The notes beneath the pieces were generated by a model. The model made no database searches. It saw only the letters and a program-made list of their open reading frames with translations, and was not told where the DNA came from. DNA of 30,168 nt, from contig LWCA01000369.1 of NCBI GenBank assembly GCA_001642005.1, positions 1 to 30,168 on the forward strand. Reading direction: 5' to 3'. Positions 26,985 through 30,168 of the stretch are shown here, in pieces. Position 1 is the stretch's first letter, and each line of letters opens with the position of its first letter. Made by a program: the position numbers and the translations under genes. Origin of the DNA: Intoshia linei. Taxonomy: Eukaryota > Orthonectida > Rhopaluridae.

Positions 26985-27863
26985 TAATATGCTACGCGGT
27001 TTTTGTTTGTGTGTGTGTGTCTGTGTGTTACGCTTTATTTAAATAACTACCAGTCTTAAAATTTTTTAAAGACCACATTTCAATTACAGTTTTTTTCGGG
27101 ACATATAATAAGATAAATTTCAACCTCCCAAACTCACATCTTACAGGTCAAAAACCCCAATTGTCCTTTTTTTTGAAAATCAAACGAGTTAGAGAATTTA
27201 AAAAAATATATACGCTGATACGGATTTTAAAATCATAAACATTACCATAAATTTAAATTTAAAAAAATTATATCTTCAGGGCCAAAACCACAAATTACCC
27301 TTCTTTTTTTAATGAAAACAGCCCTAGAATTTCAAAAAATTTACAGGTGGTACAGTTGTATCATATTAAATATTAACAACCATAAAAAATTTCAATCCGA
27401 ATAAGTGACGACTTCATGGTCAAAAAAGAATTTTAATATTCATATATTTTTTCTCCGAAATATTTTATTAAAACAAAAAATGTGAAATAATTAACGGTCC
27501 CAAAATTAAAAAAAATATTTTTCTGATAGACCTTATTCCAGTTGATATAAATACAAAATTTCAACCCCAGAAATCTACGCATTCCGTTGACCAATAATTT
27601 TTAATATATTATTAACCAATATTTCTCAAATATTTTGATTAAAATATAAATTGAAAATGTAAATATTGATCCTACAACTTGAAAACAAAATTTGCATTGT
27701 ACGTCTACACATTTCCAATATAGAAATATGGATGAAAATCTATATACCTCATTCCTTTGCAATTTTTTCATTGCTACAAAATTTTTAAATTTCCAATTCT
27801 CATTTTCAGAATATTTTGTTTCAAAACTACAACAAAATTTTGTACGTAGTACATATCAACAAT
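26985..27863 (-). repeat. TIR-family interior, inverted full-length-like copy
   Basis: It is the reverse of the segments at 948-1531 and 10531-10965, and the most complete version of that interior. It ends with TTTTGTACGTAGTACATAT, the inverse of the family TIR. It starts with a TG/AC microsatellite also seen (shorter, AC) at about 10936-10948. Confidence 0.7.
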
Positions 27864-28922
27864 ACGTAGCATCTAGATTTGCCGAAAAGACATTTTATTC
27901 TACCAAAAAAATAAATTCACGTTGAAAATCTAATTTAAAAATCCTACTATTCACTATTATCAATCCTTTAAAGGAGTGGTTCCCAAATTTGTTTCAGGTC
28001 GAACCATTATATCACATTACTTTTTATTTTAAAGTGAATTATCCATCTTAATTTTTTGTTTAATAACAATTGCGTAAAGAATTTAATTAAAAATTGTTAT
28101 CCCATTTTCTTAATTTATTAGACAAATGTGTGTATAATATGAAAAATAAAGTAAAATAAAGTAAAATAAAATAAATAAATGTAGTTGCTTAACGACTTTA
28201 GAGCATCCGACTTGTAAGTTATTTAAAATTATATGAAATGTAAACAATTTTTATGTATTGTTGAATAACGAGTTTAGAGCATCCGATTTGAATGGCTCTA
28301 TCAATAACAATGTTTATAAAAACAACCAAAAACTGTTCTTATGGACAGAGTTTACTTTATATTTTTTAAACTTGAATGAAGTTTAGAAAATAAGTTACAT
28401 TAGTGTCAAATTCTGTTTATTAATTGAATATTTTTAAATATTAAAATTTTAATATGAATAATATAACATTATCAAATGTATGTCAAAAAAAAAAAAAGAG
28501 TGATGATTATATTCGTTAAGGGTTCACTAAAATAAATAATATTGATAAATCGGACAAACCACAGTGTTTTTTATGTTCAGAAGTGTTTTCTAATTTAAAT
28601 TAAAAGCCATTTTTAGTATTTTCATCTAAAAATTTTGTGTTATGGTTGTTATAATATTCCATTTTTTCGAATTTAAGTTTCTCCATATTTTTGGAAGCGA
28701 AATCGAATTTTATTGATATAATGGGTGCAAATAGAAAAAGGTTAAGAACCCATGCACTACAGTAACTAAAATTAAATTTTTTTTAAGATTTTATTCTTAT
28801 TCTCTATAATTAATAAAATAATCTTGTCTCAAATGATCTCAAATTTGTCTTAAAATTAAAAATTCGACCATCGGCTGAGCTAGCTGTTGTTTGTAAATAG
28901 TACATAACAGTGATCCCAGTGT
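27841..28922. mobile_element. Unclassified TIR DNA transposon, copy 3
   Basis: The left part CATCTAGATTTGCCGAAAAG then AAATTCACGTTGAAAATC matches the first 250 bases of the copies at 10183 and 22650. The right end CGGCTGAGCTAGCTGTTG, TTTGTAAATAGTACATAAC is the inverse TIR. The left TIR is fused to the end of the inverted copy 26985-27863. A hAT-like end (AAAAAGGTTAAGAACCCATG, about 28735-28755) is nested inside. Confidence 0.65.
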
Positions 28923-28961
28923 AAGATAATTAATCACGATATATTTAAAATAATTGATTAG

Positions 28962-29062
28962 AAATACTGAAAAAAAAATAAAAACATTGTTGAAAAATTA
29001 CAAACACGTCGAAAATTCGATGAACAAGAATGAATTACAATTTAAAGATAAAATTAAATATG
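28962..29062 (+). CDS. Coiled-coil protein exon
   Basis: Acceptor TTGATTAG|A and donor TATG|GTAATA. It encodes NTEKKIKTLLKNYKHVENSM then NKNELQFKDKIKY, a basic helix like the heptad helices of F-BAR domains. It continues the frame of the exon ending 26931. The exit phase (1) does not match the next exon, so an exon may be missing. Confidence 0.5.
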
Positions 29063-29225
29063 GTAATAAAAAAATTTATATTTGGATAACCTCATTATAC
29101 AATTTACATCTAAAAAATTTTTCCAGGCTTTTTAATTAAATTATTCTTTAATCAAAATTTTATGTAATATCTATTTTATATTAGAAAATCGTCAATAATT
29201 TGATGTAACAAACAAAATAAATAAG

Positions 29226-29366
29226 AACATGCAATTGCAAATACAAGAAAATGACAATCATGAAATAGCGCTGTTCAAAATTAATTACAATACAATTTTG
29301 GATAATGTGAAATCACATGTTAATAGAAAGAACAAATTCCATAAAAAAATTTTAATTCCCAAAAAC
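29226..29366 (+). CDS. Coiled-coil protein exon (or start of a separate gene, ATG 29229)
   Basis: From AATAAG|AAC or from ATG 29229 it reads MQLQIQENDNHEIALFKINY, then VKSHVNRKNKFHKKILIPKN, ending at donor AAAAAC|GTACAA in phase 0. It joins in phase to 29461. The acceptor is weak, so ATG 29229 as a true start is an alternative. Confidence 0.45.
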
Positions 29367-29460
29367 GTACAAACAAAACCACACTTACCCAAAATTTGTT
29401 CATGCTTGACAGTAATTTATCTACAAAAAAATATTATAAGATTTTTAAAATTATTTTTAG

Positions 29461-29736
29461 AAAAATGAAAACGTTATAAATAATAATGAAAAACGGTACA
29501 AAAAAATGTATTGTGATTTAGGTTGGGAAAAGAATAAAAAAGTTGCACAATGTAAAAACTCTAAAAAGTTGCTATTGAAAAGTGTTTATAAAAGTGAAAA
29601 ATTGTTATATGACAGATTGAAACAAAATTCTGAAATGACCAAATCATTGGAAAAAAATTACACCTCAAACCTTCACGAATATAATCATATTGTACACGTA
29701 CAAGATAATATTAGACAAAAATTACTAAATTGTTGA
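29461..29736 (+). CDS. Coiled-coil protein exon, terminal
   Basis: After TTATTTTTAG| the frame reads through RYKKMYCDLGWEKNKKVAQC, SVYKSEKLLYDRLKQNSEM and SLEKNYTSNLHEYNHIVHV to a TGA at 29734-29736. The spacing K.Y...........Y...L.EYN recalls the distal helices of F-BAR domains (which bend membranes and often bind Rho-pathway proteins). Without a search this stays a suggestion. GTs near the end leave open a further splice. Confidence 0.5.
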   Translation, partial: KNENVINNNEKRYKKMYCDLGWEKNKKVAQCKNSKKLLLKSVYKSEKLLYDRLKQNSEMTKSLEKNYTSNLHEYNHIVHVQDNIRQKLLNC

Positions 29737-30168
29737 AATTACAAGTTTTATTAATGGTTAATTGAAATTATTATTAAAATATTTGATTATTTTCGATTAA
29801 CCCTTGGACATCATAATTAACTCATGCGTTTAGTCTTAAATTTGGAAATATTTAATATTACATCTATGCGTGTGATATTACATTTGACAATATGCAATGA
29901 AACATATTTTGTAATAAGTACACAATTATCCGTATATAATGTGTTTTGAAGGATAAGTATTTACATACAAATTATAATTATTGGTAAATTTTACCTCAGT
30001 TTCAATTTTTAAAACCTTTATTAATTTTTTATAATTCCATTTTTTCGTGTCGTTTATAATAGGTAATCGCCACTAATGTAATTCTGCTGTTTTTTAAATT
30101 CAAAAAAACAGAAAAACTTAATCTGGTATTAATTTTTTAAACATAAATTTATTGTTGTATACTAAAAG
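29737..30168. other. Downstream sequence without recognised features
   Basis: AT-rich, no splice-bounded exon or repeat recognised. Confidence 0.4.

Larger units (their letters stand above)
26960..28961. other. Transposon block between coiled-coil exons
   Basis: It consists of an inverted repeat-family copy (26985-27863) followed by a direct TIR-element copy (about 27841-28922). It includes a TG microsatellite (27003-27029) and an AAATAAAGTA-type low-complexity run (28146-28180). No gene. Confidence 0.6.

Noticed and set aside
1-30168. tRNA, rRNA, CRISPR, bacterial operon or virus genes
   Set aside because: No cloverleaf with a GGTTCRA-type T-loop, no rRNA core words, no regular direct repeats with spacers, and no Shine-Dalgarno-led gene series; the only transposase-like proteins belong to eukaryotic DNA transposons.

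Overview
This window looks like nuclear DNA of an intron-bearing animal with a very AT-rich, fast-evolving genome. The coding exons are short, bounded by GT...AG splice sites, and encode clearly metazoan signalling domains. The rest is full of decayed DNA transposons (Tigger/pogo, jerky, Tc1/mariner, hAT and an unclassified terminal-inverted-repeat family). The proteins are strongly diverged from family norms, which suggests a reduced or parasitic lineage (for example myxozoan, orthonectid or dicyemid), but I cannot name the organism from sequence alone.

Main gene: one plus-strand gene of the Trio/Kalirin Rho-GEF family runs from before base 1553 to a TGA at 25249-25251. I can follow about 20 exons whose splice phases join into one reading frame. 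Domain order is spectrin-like repeats, DH1, PH1, linker, SH3-like, DH2, PH2, acidic/Ser linker, Ig, protein kinase. This is the full vertebrate-type Trio/Kalirin layout without a second SH3. The N-terminal Sec14 part would lie upstream of the window. Spectrin repeats plus DH1-PH1 sit in one 3.67-kb exon (1870-5540). The C-terminal half is cut into small exons, often separated by introns of 33-41 bases. The kinase domain has lost the catalytic HRD and DFG aspartates and is predicted to be a pseudokinase.

Introns: the large introns hold the transposons. Intron 5541-13281 contains a 34-base micro-exon (6488-6521), a zinc-ribbon-like gene fragment (7397-7875, minus), a Tigger-like element (7920-9879), a 1.7-kb TIR element (about 10183-11873) and a hAT MITE with target-site duplication (12885-13133). 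Intron 15455-17030 contains repeat relics and a 14-base tandem repeat. Intron 17130-21988 contains a second Tigger-like element (17850-19764), a Tc1 fragment and a deleted jerky-like element (20742-21787). Intron 22491-23970 contains another TIR-family copy.

Downstream: only 49 bases after the Trio stop, with an AATAAA in between, a second plus-strand gene starts (ATG 25301). It carries the W-x-TVFGFP signature of the nucleoporin Nup35/Nup53 MPPN domain. Further on are plus-strand lysine-rich coiled-coil exons (26472-26931 and 28962-29736), split by a block of transposon copies. They may form one gene, weakly reminiscent of F-BAR proteins. No tRNA, rRNA, CRISPR or prokaryotic-type signals were seen.
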